Positions 63,651 through 64,000 of a stretch of DNA of 64,000 bases are shown here, one piece after another. Both the position numbers and the translations under genes were made by a program. The stretch is from Polyangium fumosum (GTDB taxonomy: Bacteria > Myxococcota_A > Polyangia > Polyangiales > Polyangiaceae). The DNA lies in contig NZ_SSMQ01000001.1 of NCBI RefSeq assembly GCF_005144585.1, positions 62,001-126,000 on the forward strand, read 5' to 3'. The first letter of the stretch is position 1. Every line of letters begins with the position of its first letter. The notes beneath the pieces were generated by a model. That model was not told where the DNA came from. It saw nothing but the letters and a program-made list of their open reading frames with translations, and ran no database searches.

Positions 63651-64000
63651 TTACGGCGCGGCGGGCGAGGCGGGGGGCGCGGGCGAGGGGCGGGCGTTGC
63701 CGTAGTGCTCGACGAGGAACGGCGCTCGCCGCCACCACGCCGTCCCGGCAAGGGCGCGGCACTCCCGCTCCATCTCGGCGACGAAACAAGCGGCCCACTT
63801 GTCTCGGCTAGCCGACAACCCCGACGGTGGGCCGGAATAGAACTCGCCCTCCGTGTGATGGCAATGGATCTCGGCATCGAAGACGTGGCGCCAATGGAGT
63901 GCTCCATGAGCATCCTCGCAGGGAGCGCAGCGGACGGGATCGTCGCCCGTGCAGGCGACCTGATCCGGGCACATCCGCAACAGACAACCCTCCTGGCAAG
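63651..64000 (-). CDS. Secreted cysteine-rich protein, tandem paralogue 3 (5' end outside window)
   Basis: The C-terminal part of a third family member. The frame runs through to the window edge; its first visible residues read QEGCLLRMCPDQVACTGD, the second-repeat landmark of the other two proteins, so it is not a gene starting here. It keeps CAPCEDAHGA..W and ECRALAGTAWWRR, ending in the same Pro/Ala tail. A nonconserved stretch (HHTEGEFYSGPPSGLS) replaces the corresponding segment of paralogue 2. Confidence 0.88.
   Translation of the reverse strand, partial: CQEGCLLRMCPDQVACTGDDPVRCAPCEDAHGALHWRHVFDAEIHCHHTEGEFYSGPPSGLSASRDKWAACFVAEMERECRALAGTAWWRRAPFLVEHYGNARPSPAPPASPAAP

Overview
The window is GC-rich chromosomal DNA of a Myxococcota bacterium, most likely order Polyangiales. 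The taxon is inferred from the high GC, many secreted cysteine-rich lipoproteins, a MYXO-CTERM-like sorting tail on a trypsin-like protease, FHA and two-component signalling proteins, and an Sdh complex ordered C-A-B. No rRNA, tRNA, CRISPR array, transposase, integrase or replication origin was recognised.

Layout. 1-9.2 kb: the tail of a membrane protein, a MoxR/DUF58/TgpA-type cluster on the minus strand, then a plus-strand UbiA-type phosphoribosyltransferase, CPBP protease, small lipoprotein, UDP-sugar pyrophosphorylase-like protein and DUF2505-like protein. 9.2-17.3 kb: an SppA-like protease with an extra N-terminal domain, an ABC ATPase that has lost its nucleotide-binding motifs, and a 1559-residue STAND protein joining a NACHT NTPase, a tetrapeptide-repeat segment and a C-terminal calcineurin-like phosphoesterase. 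17.3-24.9 kb: a propeller-like lipoprotein, a SulP transporter with beta-carbonic anhydrase, a cysteine-rich lipoprotein and a BTAD/AAA regulator. 24.9-30.5 kb: an ALDH/SDR/ABM oxidoreductase operon beside a PAS histidine kinase and two FixJ-like regulators; two matching palindromes lie upstream of the oxidoreductase operon and of the kinase. 30.8-39 kb: a hypothetical protein with proB, a 14-unit 21-bp tandem repeat tract, a neprosin-family protease and envelope proteins. 39-50 kb: trypsin-like proteases, a signal peptidase I homologue lacking its catalytic lysine, a zinc-ribbon/FHA protein, a radical SAM/glutaredoxin/TlpA/GbsR operon and comEC. 49.6-57.8 kb: a BtuF-like binding protein, tlyA, two genes of a LIV-type ABC transporter and sdhCAB. 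57.9-64 kb: an LpoA-like lipoprotein, a coiled-coil protein with a second 21-nt-periodic intergenic tract, and three tandem cysteine-rich secreted paralogues, the last cut by the window edge.

Most of the window is core and envelope biology. The best candidate for an undescribed system is the NACHT-phosphoesterase protein at 12649-17328, whose architecture resembles bacterial NLR-like conflict proteins. Also notable are the tandem family at 61-64 kb, in which each protein is itself a duplication, the kinase/oxidoreductase regulon with its palindromes, and the 21-nt-period tracts. All functional assignments come from reading motifs by eye; no database search was run.
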